Shown here: positions 1-11,977 of the stretch, in pieces
Layout: each line of letters begins with the position of its first letter
Position numbering within the stretch: the stretch's first letter is position 1
Assembly (NCBI GenBank): GCA_019639075.1
Contig: JAHBSO010000002.1
Location: 287,593 to 351,592 of the forward strand
From: Actinomycetota bacterium
Lineage (GTDB): Bacteria > Actinomycetota > Acidimicrobiia > Acidimicrobiales > Iamiaceae
Length of the DNA: 64,000 nt
Direction: 5' to 3'
Translations under genes and position numbers: made by a program
Notes under the pieces: generated by a model
The model's input: only the letters and a program-made list of their open reading frames with translations
What the model was told of the DNA's origin: nothing
The model's database searches: none

Positions 1-2
1 GT

Positions 3-1268
3 ACCGGATCGGCCGCGCGCGCCGAGTTGGACGCGGCTTCCCGGCGGCCACGCTCGCGGGGAGGCAACGCCGTCCGGACGACGTTCGTCATCGTCGTCTT
101 CCTGTTCATCGTCTTCTACCTCGTGCTGCCGCAGTGGGCGGCCCAGCGCGACACCGCGGAGAAGCTGCAGGAGGTCAACCCGGTCCTGATCGTCACCGCG
201 TTCGGGCTGGAGATCGCGGCCCTGATCGCCTACTCGATCCTCACGCGGGTGACCCTCCCGGAGCATCCGAAGCTCAGCCTGTTCACCATCTTCCGGATCC
301 AGCTCGCCACCAGGGCGGTGACCAACGTGGTGCCCGGCGGGTCCGCCGCCGGAAGCACCTTGGGCTTCCGCCTCTTCACCCAGGCCGGCGTGCCCGCCAC
401 GGCCGCCGGGTTCTCGATGGCCACCGTCGGCATCGGCTCGGCCGTGGTGCTCAACCTGATCCTGTGGGTCGGCCTCGTCATCTCGATACCGCTCAACGGC
501 TTCAAGCAGGCCTACGTCGGCGCGGCGCTGATCGGGGTCTTCCTCCTCGCGGCCGCGGGTGCACTCGTGTGGACCCTGATGGAGGGCCGCGACCGGGCCG
601 AGCGGGTGCTGCGGGCCATCGCCCGCCGCATCCCCTTCGTGCACGAGGACACCATGTCGAGGTTCGTGCACCAGCTCGCCGACCGCCTGCACGACCTGAT
701 CAGCCAGCCGGAGCTCGTCCGCAAGGGCGCGGGGTGGGCCGCGGCCAACTGGCTGATCGACGCGGCATCGCTCTGGGTGTTCCTCCGGGCGTTCGGCGCA
801 TCGGTGGACCCGATCGTCCTGATCGTCGCCTACGGGGTCGCCCAGGTCGCGGCGGCCATCCCGATCACCCCCGGAGGCCTGGGGGTCGTCGAGGCCGCGC
901 TCCCCGCGACCCTCACCGGCTTCGGGGTTCCGCCCGGCATCGCCCTCGCCGGTGTCCTGAGCTGGCGCTTCGCCCAGTTCTGGATGCCGATCCCGCTCGG
1001 CGGGCTGTCGTACCTGACGCTGCGGTTCGGCCGCGTGGGCCGGGGGCAACCGCCGATCGCCCGGGTCCGCCGCACCACCTTCGAGGAGTCGATCAGCCGA
1101 CGGGTCTGGGACGACGAGACCGGCGAGTACCGCTGGACCGGTTCGGTCCCCGTCGTCCGGGCCGAGATCGGGGTGGCCCCCGAGGACGAGGCCATAGCCG
1201 ACGAACCGGACGACGAGGACGAGATCGGGCCCGAGCCCGACGAGCCACCGGCGGTGGCGGGCGGATGA
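3..1268 (+). CDS. UPF0104 / LPG-synthase-like polytopic membrane protein, 5' end uncertain
   Basis: Predicted inner-membrane protein of the lysylphosphatidylglycerol-synthase transmembrane family (UPF0104, flippase-like). An Arg-rich N-terminal stretch precedes a first helix (FVIVVFLFIVFYLVL), followed by roughly seven more hydrophobic segments. The family signature GGLGVVEAAL lies about two thirds along, and the protein ends in a long acidic tail rich in D and E. The frame is open to the window edge; a TTG at 27 is a possible start, so the true 5' end may lie outside. The stop overlaps the next start as ATGA, so the two genes are probably co-translated. The transported lipid or sugar cannot be told from sequence. 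Confidence 0.8.
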   Translation, partial: TGSAARAELDAASRRPRSRGGNAVRTTFVIVVFLFIVFYLVLPQWAAQRDTAEKLQEVNPVLIVTAFGLEIAALIAYSILTRVTLPEHPKLSLFTIFRIQLATRAVTNVVPGGSAAGSTLGFRLFTQAGVPATAAGFSMATVGIGSAVVLNLILWVGLVISIPLNGFKQAYVGAALIGVFLLAAAGALVWTLMEGRDRAERVLRAIARRIPFVHEDTMSRFVHQLADRLHDLISQPELVRKGAGWAAANWLIDAASLWVFLRAFGASVDPIVLIVAYGVAQVAAAIPITPGGLGVVEAALPATLTGFGVPPGIALAGVLSWRFAQFWMPIPLGGLSYLTLRFGRVGRGQPPIARVRRTTFEESISRRVWDDETGEYRWTGSVPVVRAEIGVAPEDEAIADEPDDEDEIGPEPDEPPAVAGG

Positions 1269-2371
1269 GCGACCTCGAACCGTTCCGACAGGAGGTCGTG
1301 GCGTACCTCCGCTCGGCCACGGACGACGGAGCCGCCTGCCCCGCGTTCGGGGCGATCCTCCCGCCCCACCTCCACGACCGGGCCCGGGCCTGGCAGCGCC
1401 ACATGGCCGACCACGGCTTCGCCGGGCTGCACTGGCCGGCCGAGGCGGGCGGGCGGGGGCTCACCCGCGAGCACACGGCCGTCTGGTTCGAGGAGTGCGC
1501 CCGGGCCGAGGTCTCGCCGTACCTCAACCTCCAGGGCATCGTGCTGGCCGGCGAGGCGATCCTGCGCAGCGGCACGCCCGAGCAGATCGCGCACCACCTG
1601 CCGCCCACCGCGACCGGCGAGGTGCTGTGGTGCCAGCTCTTCTCCGAGCCCGAGGCCGGGTCCGACCTCGCGTCGCTGCGGGCCACCGCGGTCCCCGACG
1701 GCGACGGCTTCGTCGTGAACGGCCAGAAGACGTGGTGTTCGAACGGCCAGCTCGCCGAGCGGGGCATCCTGCTCGCCCGCACCGGTGGTCCGGGCCACCG
1801 CGGGATCTCCTTCTTCCTCGTCGACATGCACCTCCCCGGCATCGACGTGCGGCCGCTGCGGCAGATGACCGGCGACGCCGAGTTCACCGAGGTCTTCCTC
1901 GACGACGTGCACCTGCCGGCCGACGCGCTCCTCGGCCCCCTCGGCGGCGGGTGGGCGGTCGGCATGGGGGTACTGGGCGACGAGCGGGGATCGAGCGGCG
2001 CCTCGGGGCTCATCAGCCTCGACCGTCGCCTGGCCCGACTCAGCGCCATGGGCGCCAACGACCCGGTCACCCGCGACCGGCTCGCCCGCACGCTGGCCCG
2101 GGGCCAGGCCCTCCGAGCGCTGCTGGTCGCCTCCGGCGGTGGGCCCGGCGCCGGATCCGCGGCCAAGCTGCTCCGGACCGAGCTGGAGTTCGACGCCGCC
2201 GGCCTGGCCGTCGACGCCTCCGGTCCCGTCGGCATGCTCGCGGGCGGGCCGACCGACGGGTTCCTCTACTCGCCCGGGATGCGCATCGCCGGCGGCACCA
2301 GCGAGGTCCAGCGCACCATCATCGGCGAACGCGTCCTGGGCCTCCCCAGAGAACCCCGCCCCTCCACCTGA
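1265..2371 (+). CDS. acyl-CoA dehydrogenase family protein
   Basis: FAD-dependent acyl-CoA dehydrogenase of 368 residues, which would introduce the alpha-beta double bond in an acyl-CoA thioester in the cytoplasm. The flavin/substrate segment FSEPEAGSDLASL and the following NGQKTWCSNG are typical of the middle beta domain. The C-terminal GGTSEVQRTIIGERVLGLP is the classic end of the family. The ATG overlaps the upstream membrane-protein stop by four bases. The length is near the usual 370-400. I could not place the catalytic Glu with certainty, so the substrate class is open; the sequence resembles the FadE-type enzymes of actinobacterial lipid and sterol catabolism. Confidence 0.9.
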   Translation: MSDLEPFRQEVVAYLRSATDDGAACPAFGAILPPHLHDRARAWQRHMADHGFAGLHWPAEAGGRGLTREHTAVWFEECARAEVSPYLNLQGIVLAGEAILRSGTPEQIAHHLPPTATGEVLWCQLFSEPEAGSDLASLRATAVPDGDGFVVNGQKTWCSNGQLAERGILLARTGGPGHRGISFFLVDMHLPGIDVRPLRQMTGDAEFTEVFLDDVHLPADALLGPLGGGWAVGMGVLGDERGSSGASGLISLDRRLARLSAMGANDPVTRDRLARTLARGQALRALLVASGGGPGAGSAAKLLRTELEFDAAGLAVDASGPVGMLAGGPTDGFLYSPGMRIAGGTSEVQRTIIGERVLGLPREPRPST

Positions 2372-2376
2372 CCAGA

Positions 2377-2535
2377 GCACAGTCGGGGTCGGATCCCAAC
2401 CGTGCCCGCGCTGGCGAGATGCACAGTCGGGGTCGGATCCCAACCGTGCCCGCGCTGGCGAGATGCACAGTCGAGGACCGCACGGTTGGGATCCGACCCC
2501 GACTGTGCACGGTTGGGATCCGACCCCGACTGTGC
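2377..2535. repeat. cluster of four 29-bp palindromic repeat units (family A)
   Basis: Two direct copies of a 29-bp unit (2377-2405 and 2421-2449, each followed by the same 15-base spacer) face two inverted copies (2480-2508 and 2507-2535). A partial unit lies at 2465. The unit starts GCACAGTCGGGGTCGG and ends CAACCGTGC around a GGATCC core. The array lies between two convergent genes and could fold into a long hairpin. The same unit recurs at 29578-29668 and, as a perfect palindrome, at 43546-43574. Confidence 0.9.
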
Positions 2536-2537
2536 GG

Positions 2538-5500
2538 TCAGGCGCGGTCGCAGAGCCAGCGGTTGAACTCGTCGGCGGCGAGCGGGGGGCCGACGAGCCA
2601 GCCCTGGATGGCGTCGAAGCCGATGTCCTCGGCCCGGCGGAGCTGCTCGTCGTCCTCGATGCCGACGGCGTGGCTCACCCAGCCGACGCCGGCGCACAAC
2701 GTCACCAACGCCTGGGCCACCGACGCCACCGCGGTGTCGGTGGCGAGGTTGGCGGAGATCTGCGGGCCGAGTCGGGCGCCGGTGAGCGGGAGGTGCACGA
2801 GCTCGGTGAGCGGGAGCCCGGTGCCGCCGAGACCGTCGACCATCAACGGCACGCCGTGGCCGGCCAGCTCCTTGGCCACCGTCCGCACGTCGGGTCGACG
2901 GAGGTCGGCGGCCTGGACCTCGAGCACCAGGTCGGTCACCTCGGCGCCGACGTCGCGCAGGTCGTCGAGGACCCCGACGACGAACCCGACCGACAGCAGG
3001 TCGGCGGCGGCCACGTTGACGTGCACGGGTGGGACGTCGCGCCGGCCGCCCGACCCCATGGGCCAGCCCGACCGCTCGGTGAGCGCCTGGCGGCGGACCC
3101 AGCGGCCGAGCGCGGCGGCGTAGCCGGCCTCGGCCGCGGCCCGGGCCACCCGCTCCGGGCCGAGGGTGCGGTGGTCGCGACCGGGCCAGCGGAGGAGGGC
3201 CTCGACGCCGACGAGCACGCCGTCCATGCCGAGGATGGGCTGCTGGTGGATGTCGAGGTCACCGCCGGAGATGGCCCGCACGAGGTCGACGGTGAACCGT
3301 GAGCGACCGAGGCGCCCGGTGGACGGCTCGCCGTCGTCGTGGCGGGAGCCCCGGCCCTTGGCCTCGTACATGGCCAGGTCGGCCACCCGCAGCAGGCGGT
3401 CGGCGTCGTCGAGCACGGGGTCGGCGAGGGCCACGCCGACGCTCATGGCCACCGGCAGCCCCACGTCGCCCAACTCGACCGGTTCGTCCTCCACGGCGGC
3501 GTGGACGTTCTCGGCGATCACCGCGGCCTGGTCGACCGATTCGAGGTCCTCGCACACCACGACGAACTCGTCGCCGCCGCTGCGGGCCACCAGGTCGCCG
3601 GCCCGCACCGCGCTGCGGATCCGTCGGGCGACCTCGATCAGCAGCCGGTCGCCGTGGTCGTGGCCGTAGCGGTCGTTGACGTCCTTGAAGCCGTCGAGGT
3701 CGGCGTAGAGCACCGCCACCCGCCGGCCGGTCTCGCGCCCGGTCGCCAGGGCCGCCTCGAGCCGTTGCACGAGGGCCGCGCGGTTGCCGACGCCGGTGAG
3801 CGGGTCGTGGGTGGCCTGGTGGGCGAGGCGGCGCTGGTCCTCGTCGCGCTCCAACGCGACGGCCACGAGCGAGGTGGCGGCGCTGCGGACGGGACCCTGG
3901 ACCATGACCCCCGACGCGGTGGACCCCAGCACCACGATCACCGCACCCGGACGGGCGAGGGCCGACGACCCGACCGGGAGCGCCTGGAGCGCGGTGAACC
4001 GGGCCTCGGGCACGCATCCGACCCCGAAGCGGTGGTCGTGGGCCGAGTCGACGACCAGGACGGGCTGGCCGGTGACGACGGCCTGGCCATAGGGCGAGGT
4101 GAGGTCGAGGGGTTGCTCGGCGAACCACGACGCCCACCGGTGGTCGCCGGCCGCGACCCGCAACCGGTCGCCGTCCACCGCGAGCACGACGACCTCCGAG
4201 CCGAGCGTGTACTGGCCGACGAGGCGACCGACGGCGTGGAGCGCCCGGTCGAGCGGCTCGTCGCGGGCGATCCCCTCGAACACCTGGGCGTAGGCCCGCG
4301 ACAGGATGGCGGCGCGACGGCGACGCATCGCCCCGCTGAACAGGTCGGCGGCGTTGGGCAGGAGCGACGCGGAGGTCGCGCTCGGCCCGCTGCGCCCCGA
4401 CCGCCAGCGCAGGAGCAGGCAGCCGTCGGTCCCGGTCGAAGGGTCGCCGCCGGTGATGGCCCCGGTGCCGAGCCGCAGCCACACCGCCGGGCCCTGGCCC
4501 GGATCGGGCGACACTCCGGGCGGCGCCCCGAGCCCGTCGGCCGAGGCGACCTCGACGTGGTCGGTGGTGGCGAGCCGGCCGAGCAGCCAGGACGTCCCGG
4601 CATCCTGGATCAGCACGTCCTCGCCATCGAAGCGGGGCTCGGACCACCGGTGGGTCCGGTGGAGCCGCACGCCGCCGAGGTCGAGCTCGTAGACCGCGGC
4701 CGCCGAGGCACCGGTGAACTCGACGAGCTCGCGCAGGGCGCCCGTGATGCCCGAGTCGAGGTCCTCGGCATCGGTCAGGAGGAGCCGGGTGCTGATCGAC
4801 CGGAGCAGCGTCGAGAACGCCACCTGCTCGCCCAGCACGAGGTCCATGCGCTGCCGGTCGGTGACCTCGCGCACGATGCACGCCAGCTCGCCGGTGGGCA
4901 GCGTGGCGAACCGGGCCTCGACCGAGCGGGCGTCCGGGTCCTCGCCCACGGTGAACACGCGGGTGAGCGCGGTGCCGCTGCGGAGCACGGCCCCCGCCGC
5001 GTCGCGCACCGAACGGGCCACCGCGGAGGGGATCTCCTCGCCCTCGGCCCGCAGGTCGCGGGCGGGGTCGAACGGCCGGGTCGCGCCACCGGCGACCAGC
5101 TCCCGGCCCTCGCCGTCGAGCACGGCGACGCGGTCGCCCACGGCCTCCCAGGCCAGCACTGCTGCCGGGCGGCCACCGGTGGCGGCACCTTGCTCGAACA
5201 CGCGACCCAGCCCGTCGGCCAGCAGGTCGACGAGAGCGAGGTCGAGCGCGGAGAACACCTCCCGCTCGACCCCACCGAGCAGCACCACGGCACCGGCCAC
5301 TTGGCCGCTGGCCCACACGGGGGCGATGACGAGGGGCCGCGTCCCGGGCAGGCCGAGCGGGGCCAGGGTGACCTTGTCCTCGATGGCCCGCCGGATCGAC
5401 GCATCGTCGACCTCGTCGCCCACCGTCCAGCCGCCCACCCCGTCGGGATCGACGACCGAGGCGACGGTCAGCGCTTCGCCGGCACCGCCGGCGACGACGC

Positions 5501-5690
5501 AGCCGGCGGGCGCGGCGACCGCCCGGCACCCGGCCTGGAGGTGGGTCTGGAACAGGTCGGCGGTGTCCGCCGGGGCCACCGCCGCGCCCCGGAGCGCGGC
5601 AAGGACGTCTGCGAGCCGGTCGGCGTGGTCGAGCTCCCGATCGGCCGCGAGCCCGGACGTCCCGGCCACACGCGTTCCCTCATGCCTCAT
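2538..5690 (-). CDS. GAF/PAS-GGDEF-EAL signalling protein with degenerate EAL domain
   Basis: Soluble signalling protein of about 1,050 residues acting on cyclic di-GMP. GAF-like and PAS-like sensor segments fill the first 620 residues. A GGDEF domain follows with an intact SGGDEF motif near residue 705 and an RAGD product-inhibition site five residues upstream, so diguanylate cyclase activity is expected. The C-terminal EAL domain keeps EALLRW (about residue 830) and an Asn in HVNVA, but the DDFGTG motif reads DGLGGTG, the LKID motif reads ARLGPQ and the AEGVE motif reads AVGIE, so phosphodiesterase activity is doubtful. No membrane segment is seen. An upstream GTG at 5786 is an alternative start; the ATG at 5690 was chosen because the extra residues look non-coding. 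Confidence 0.85.
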   Translation of the reverse strand: MRHEGTRVAGTSGLAADRELDHADRLADVLAALRGAAVAPADTADLFQTHLQAGCRAVAAPAGCVVAGGAGEALTVASVVDPDGVGGWTVGDEVDDASIRRAIEDKVTLAPLGLPGTRPLVIAPVWASGQVAGAVVLLGGVEREVFSALDLALVDLLADGLGRVFEQGAATGGRPAAVLAWEAVGDRVAVLDGEGRELVAGGATRPFDPARDLRAEGEEIPSAVARSVRDAAGAVLRSGTALTRVFTVGEDPDARSVEARFATLPTGELACIVREVTDRQRMDLVLGEQVAFSTLLRSISTRLLLTDAEDLDSGITGALRELVEFTGASAAAVYELDLGGVRLHRTHRWSEPRFDGEDVLIQDAGTSWLLGRLATTDHVEVASADGLGAPPGVSPDPGQGPAVWLRLGTGAITGGDPSTGTDGCLLLRWRSGRSGPSATSASLLPNAADLFSGAMRRRRAAILSRAYAQVFEGIARDEPLDRALHAVGRLVGQYTLGSEVVVLAVDGDRLRVAAGDHRWASWFAEQPLDLTSPYGQAVVTGQPVLVVDSAHDHRFGVGCVPEARFTALQALPVGSSALARPGAVIVVLGSTASGVMVQGPVRSAATSLVAVALERDEDQRRLAHQATHDPLTGVGNRAALVQRLEAALATGRETGRRVAVLYADLDGFKDVNDRYGHDHGDRLLIEVARRIRSAVRAGDLVARSGGDEFVVVCEDLESVDQAAVIAENVHAAVEDEPVELGDVGLPVAMSVGVALADPVLDDADRLLRVADLAMYEAKGRGSRHDDGEPSTGRLGRSRFTVDLVRAISGGDLDIHQQPILGMDGVLVGVEALLRWPGRDHRTLGPERVARAAAEAGYAAALGRWVRRQALTERSGWPMGSGGRRDVPPVHVNVAAADLLSVGFVVGVLDDLRDVGAEVTDLVLEVQAADLRRPDVRTVAKELAGHGVPLMVDGLGGTGLPLTELVHLPLTGARLGPQISANLATDTAVASVAQALVTLCAGVGWVSHAVGIEDDEQLRRAEDIGFDAIQGWLVGPPLAADEFNRWLCDRA

Positions 5691-5835
5691 GGGTGAGCCG
5701 AACGGTAGACGGCTTCGAGCCCCGAGAACAGTCAGATCGCCACGAACCGCGGCAATGCGCTCGCCGAACGTAGGCGCAGCGACCACCCGGCCACCCTCGG
5801 TGGCGGGTGGACGAGGCCGGATCAGGGCCGGCCGA

Positions 5836-7404
5836 TCACTCCCACTCGATGGTGCCCGGGGGCTTCGACGTGACGTCGTAGGCGACCCGATTGATGCCGT
5901 CGACCTCGTTGATGATCCGGTTGCTCATCCGTTCGAGGAGGTCGTAGGGCAGGCGGGCCCAGTCGGCGGTCATGGCGTCCTCGGAGGTGACGGCCCGGAT
6001 GATCACCGGGTAGCCATAGGTCCGCTCGTCGCCCATGACGCCGACCGACCGGATGTCGGGCAGCACGGCGAACGCCTGCCAGATCTCGCGCTCCAGGCCG
6101 GCCGAGCGGATCTCCTCGCGCACGATCGCGTCGGCCCGCTGGAGCAGGTCGACCTTCTCCGGGGTGACCTCGCCGATGATCCGCACGCCGAGACCGGGGC
6201 CGGGGAACGGCTGGCGCCACACGATCTCGTCCGGCAGGCCCAGCTCGGTGCCGACCTTGCGGACCTCGTCCTTGAACAGCGACCGCAGCGGCTCCACCAG
6301 CTCGAACTGCATGTCCTCGGGGAGACCGCCCACGTTGTGGTGGCTCTTGATCTTGGCCGCGGTGGCGGTGCCCGACTCGATGACGTCGGGGTAGAGCGTG
6401 CCCTGCACCAGGAAGGCCGCGTCCTCGATGCCGCCCGCGGTCTTCTCGAAGATCCGGATGAACAGCTCGCCGATGGCCTTGCGCTTGTCCTCGGGGTCGA
6501 GGACGCCCGACAGCTTGGCGAAGTACTCGTCGGCCGCCCGCACGTGGATCAGCTCGATGCGCTGGTGCTTCTGGAACGTCTCGACCACCTGGTCGCCCTC
6601 GCCGAGCCGCATCAGACCGGTGTCGACGAACACGCAGGTGAGCTGGTGGCCGATCGCCTTGTGGACGAGCGCGGCGGCCACCGCGGAGTCGACGCCGCCG
6701 GACAGGGCGCAGATGACCCGGGCGTCGCCGACCTGCTCGCGGATCAGCTCGACCTGGGCATCGATGACCGAGCCCATGGTCCACGCCGGGGGCGCGTCGC
6801 ACACGTCGTAGAGGAAGTGCTCGAGCACCTGCTGGCCGTGCGGGGTGTGCACGACCTCGGGGTGGAACTGCACCGCGTGGACGCGCCGCTCCACGTGCTC
6901 CATCGCGGCGACCGGGGTCTGGTTGGTGGAGGCGGTGACGGTGAAGCCCTCCGGCGCGACCGAGATCGAGTCGAAGTGGCTCATCCAGACCTGCTGCGTG
7001 TCCGGCATCGTCGAGCCGAACAGCACGCCCCGGTCGGCGACGGTCAGCTCGGTGCGGCCGTACTCGCCGATGCCCGTGTTGGCGACGGTGCCACCGAGCT
7101 GCTGGGCCACGAGCTGGGCGCCGTAGCAGATGCCCAGCACCGGGATGCCGAGGTCGTAGACGCCCGGGTCGATCTCGGGCGCGCCCTCGACGTGCACCGA
7201 CTTCGGTCCACCGGAGAGGATGACGCCGGCCGGCCGCCGCTCGGCCAGCTCGGTCGGGGAGATCGTGTGGGGCACGATCTCGCTGTAGACGTGGGCCTCG
7301 CGGACCCGCCGGGCGATGAGCTGCGCGTACTGGGCGCCGAAGTCGACGACCAGGACGGGACCGGTGCGGTCGGCGACGGAGGGAGCGGGCACGGGATCGG
7401 TCAT
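5836..7404 (-). CDS. guaA: GMP synthase (glutamine-hydrolysing)
   Basis: Converts XMP, glutamine and ATP to GMP, the last step of guanine nucleotide synthesis. The 522-residue protein has the class I amidotransferase first: nucleophile Cys93 in GICYGAQL and the paired HPE in VQFHPEV. The ATP pyrophosphatase loop [12 protein letters not shown] comes next, then the dimerisation domain ending in the family's [11 protein letters not shown]. The ATG overlaps the stop of the guaB3-like gene by four bases (ATGA), and guaB lies further upstream on the same strand, so the guanylate pathway forms one gene block. Confidence 0.97.
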   Translation of the reverse strand: MTDPVPAPSVADRTGPVLVVDFGAQYAQLIARRVREAHVYSEIVPHTISPTELAERRPAGVILSGGPKSVHVEGAPEIDPGVYDLGIPVLGICYGAQLVAQQLGGTVANTGIGEYGRTELTVADRGVLFGSTMPDTQQVWMSHFDSISVAPEGFTVTASTNQTPVAAMEHVERRVHAVQFHPEVVHTPHGQQVLEHFLYDVCDAPPAWTMGSVIDAQVELIREQVGDARVICALSGGVDSAVAAALVHKAIGHQLTCVFVDTGLMRLGEGDQVVETFQKHQRIELIHVRAADEYFAKLSGVLDPEDKRKAIGELFIRIFEKTAGGIEDAAFLVQGTLYPDVIESGTATAAKIKSHHNVGGLPEDMQFELVEPLRSLFKDEVRKVGTELGLPDEIVWRQPFPGPGLGVRIIGEVTPEKVDLLQRADAIVREEIRSAGLEREIWQAFAVLPDIRSVGVMGDERTYGYPVIIRAVTSEDAMTADWARLPYDLLERMSNRIINEVDGINRVAYDVTSKPPGTIEWE

Positions 7405-8519
7405 CGGCACACCGGGGTGATCGTGAGCTCGGCCTTCTGGAGCTCCTTGAGGGTGGGGTAGCCCAGCGTGGCCATGGCCCGCCGCAGCCCGCCGGCGAGG
7501 TTGGTCCGACCGTCGGCGCGGTGCGCGGGGCCGGTGAGGATCTCGGTGAGCGTGCCCGCCGGTTCGACGGTGACCCGCTCGGACCGCGGGAGGTCGCGGT
7601 GGCCCGTGTTGAGGCCCCAGTGGGCGCCGCCGCCCGGCGCGTCCGACGCGGCGGCGAGCGGGCTGCCCATCATGACGGCATCGGCGCCGCAGGCGATCGC
7701 CTTGGCGATGTCGCCGCCCGTCGCGATGCCACCATCCGCGATCAGGTGGACGTACACGCCGGTCTCGTCGAGGTGGCGCATCCGCGCCGCCCGGGCGTCG
7801 GCGATGGCGGTGGCCTGGGCCGATCCGATGCCGAGCACCTGCGGGGTGGTCGAGGTGACGCCGGTGCCGACCCCGACGAGGATGCCGGCCGCGCCGGTGC
7901 GCATCAGGTGGATGGCGGCCTGGTAGCTGCCGCAGCCGCCAACGATCACGGGGATGTCGAAGCGGCGCACGAACGTCTTGAGGTTCAGCGGGTCGCCCTC
8001 GCGGGTGACGTGCTCGGCCGACACCACCGACGCCTGCACCACCAGGAGGTCGAGCTCGGCGGCGAGCAGCGTGTCGGCGAACGCCGGGAGCCGCTGCGGC
8101 GAGATCGCCGCGCACGACACCTGACCGGAGCCCCGGATCTCCTTGATCCGGTCCCGGATCAGCTCGTCCTTGATCGGCTCGGCGTACAGCTCCTGCAGCC
8201 GGACGATCGCGTGGGCGCTGTCGGACATGCCGGCGATCTCGGCCAGCAGGGGCGTCGGATCCTCGTAGCGGGTCCAGAGGCCCTCGAGGGCGAGGACGCC
8301 GACGCCACCGGCCTCGCCGATGGTGACGGCGGTGGCCGGGCTGACGACGCTGTCCATGGCCGACGCCATGATCGGCAGCTCGAAGCGGAACGCGTCGATC
8401 TCCCACGAGAGGTCGACGTCCTCGGGGTCGCGGGTGCGGCGGCTGGGCACGAGCGCGACGTCGTCGAGCCCGTAGGCCCGCCGCCCGGACTTGCCCATCC
8501 CGATCTCGATCTCGGCCAC
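7401..8519 (-). CDS. guaB3: GuaB3-family IMP dehydrogenase-like protein
   Basis: A 372-residue TIM-barrel protein of the GuaB3 type, shorter than IMP dehydrogenase because it lacks the CBS pair. It keeps the nucleotide-binding core ([14 protein letters not shown] and the preceding LIADGGI). The loop that holds the catalytic Cys in GuaB (GSICTT) here reads GVTSTT, so the nucleophile is absent. Actinobacterial GuaB3 proteins, as I recall them, also lack it, and their reaction is not settled. The start is a GTG preceded by GAGGGAG. A TAGGCT -10 box lies at 8555-8560 on the minus strand. The stop overlaps the guaA start. Confidence 0.9.
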   Translation of the reverse strand: MAEIEIGMGKSGRRAYGLDDVALVPSRRTRDPEDVDLSWEIDAFRFELPIMASAMDSVVSPATAVTIGEAGGVGVLALEGLWTRYEDPTPLLAEIAGMSDSAHAIVRLQELYAEPIKDELIRDRIKEIRGSGQVSCAAISPQRLPAFADTLLAAELDLLVVQASVVSAEHVTREGDPLNLKTFVRRFDIPVIVGGCGSYQAAIHLMRTGAAGILVGVGTGVTSTTPQVLGIGSAQATAIADARAARMRHLDETGVYVHLIADGGIATGGDIAKAIACGADAVMMGSPLAAASDAPGGGAHWGLNTGHRDLPRSERVTVEPAGTLTEILTGPAHRADGRTNLAGGLRRAMATLGYPTLKELQKAELTITPVCR

Positions 8520-8600
8520 CTGCGCTCCCTCAGAGCTCGTCGTGGAAAGCTCCGAGCCTACGCGGTGGGCCCTGCCGGCCCGAACGTGGGCCCGGCGTCC

Positions 8601-10963
<2,363 letters not shown>

Positions 10964-10991
10964 CTACCCGCCCCCGCCGCTCGCGAGGACC

Positions 10992-11381
10992 TCAGCGGCG
11001 AAGCGACTTGAGGATCTGCCGCGCCACCGCGGTGTTCATCTGGTACACCGCGTTGCGGGAGGTGTCCCGGGCCAGCTTGACCACGCTCCCGCCGGTGACC
11101 TCCTCGACGCTGTCGAGCCCGTCGACCATGGCCTGCTTGGCGGTGTCGGTCGCCTTGTAGCCCGCCGAGGTGAGCGCCTTCATCACCTCGCTCTGGGCGA
11201 TCGGCTCCGGCGCGGCCGACGCGATGATCCGCAGCGCCTCCTTGGTCAGCTCCGCGCCCTGCTCGATGGCCTCGTGAGTGGTGAGGTTGCCCTCCTCCTC
11301 CCCCTCGACCGAGGCCAGCCACCGCCGGACCTTCAGCACGAGCTCGCCGTGGGTCTCGCCCTCGAAGGAGATCGTTGCCAT
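10992..11381 (-). CDS. conserved hypothetical protein, 129 residues
   Basis: No function recognised. The protein is soluble and mostly helical by eye. It opens with a short beta-like segment (TISFEGETHGELVLKVRRWLAS), then a charged helix and an HTH-like central stretch (IAQSEVMKALTSAGYKAT), and ends in a basic helix ILKSLRR. The gene stands just upstream of guaB. It appears to be transcribed without a leader: a TAGCGT -10 box lies six bases before the ATG. Confidence 0.75.
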   Translation of the reverse strand: MATISFEGETHGELVLKVRRWLASVEGEEEGNLTTHEAIEQGAELTKEALRIIASAAPEPIAQSEVMKALTSAGYKATDTAKQAMVDGLDSVEEVTGGSVVKLARDTSRNAVYQMNTAVARQILKSLRR

Positions 11382-11387
11382 GCCGAG

Positions 11388-11393
11388 ACGCTA
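11388..11393 (-). promoter_or_regulatory. -10 box of a leaderless promoter
   Basis: Minus-strand TAGCGT followed by six bases and the ATG at 11381. The spacing places the transcription start at or next to the start codon. No convincing -35 hexamer was found. Confidence 0.5.
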
Positions 11394-11431
11394 CCGCCGG
11401 CCGGACCACCCGGACCGGCATCCGCACGGGT

Positions 11432-11977
11432 TCAGTTCGCCGTGGGGTCGAGCGGGCACTGCGCGAACCACGCCAGCTTCCCGGGGAGGCGGCGAACCAC
11501 CTGGCGCCAGAGGTGGTCGGGGTTCGCGGTCACGATGTCGTCCGGCGCGGCGTCGGCCACCCACCAGGCCCCGTCGGCGATCTCGTCCTCCAACTGGCCC
11601 GGTGCCCATCCGGCGGATCCGAGGAACAGTCGCAGCCCGGGCCACGCCGGCTCGTCGGGGGCGACGGGCTGGGTGAGGTCCACCGTCCCGAGGTCGCCGA
11701 CCAGCGGGGCGAACCGGTCCTCGGGTCCCCCGCGGCGGCAGAGGCCGATGAGCGACTCGGTGTCGACCGGACCGCCGAGGAACACCACGCCCGGCGCCGC
11801 GACCTGGTCGGACCACTCGAACGCCACCTCCGTGACGGTCGTGTCGCTCGGCCGGTTGAGCACCAGCCCGAACGCTCCGCTCCCGGGATCGTGGGCCAGG
11901 AGCAGGACCACGGTCCGCTCGAAGTTCGGGTCGCCGAGGATCGGGGTGGCGACCAACAGCCGGCCGGCGTGGCTCAT
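11432..11977 (-). CDS. YqgE/AlgH family protein
   Basis: A 181-residue protein of the YqgE/AlgH (DUF179) family, cytosolic, with no settled biochemical role. Hallmarks are the N-terminal GRLLVATPILGDPNFERTVV, the central GLVLNRP and the FLGGPV motif followed by the conserved glycine-rich turn near the C terminus (LFLGSAGWAPGQLEDEI). The length matches the family. The start codon overlaps the stop of a possible 15-codon upstream reading frame (ATGA), so translation may be coupled to it. Confidence 0.9.
   Translation of the reverse strand: MSHAGRLLVATPILGDPNFERTVVLLLAHDPGSGAFGLVLNRPSDTTVTEVAFEWSDQVAAPGVVFLGGPVDTESLIGLCRRGGPEDRFAPLVGDLGTVDLTQPVAPDEPAWPGLRLFLGSAGWAPGQLEDEIADGAWWVADAAPDDIVTANPDHLWRQVVRRLPGKLAWFAQCPLDPTAN

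Noticed and set aside
2377..2535. CRISPR array
   Set aside because: Units are inverted as well as direct, spacers are identical 15-mers, and no cas genes are present.
3339..5696. 785-codon open frame opposite the GGDEF-EAL gene
   Set aside because: Shadow of the minus-strand gene; low-complexity His/Arg/Gly-rich translation without motifs.
5691..5786. N-terminal extension of the GGDEF-EAL protein from a GTG at 5786
   Set aside because: The 32 extra residues have no domain character; an ATG at 5690 opens the recognisable sensor region. Not excluded.
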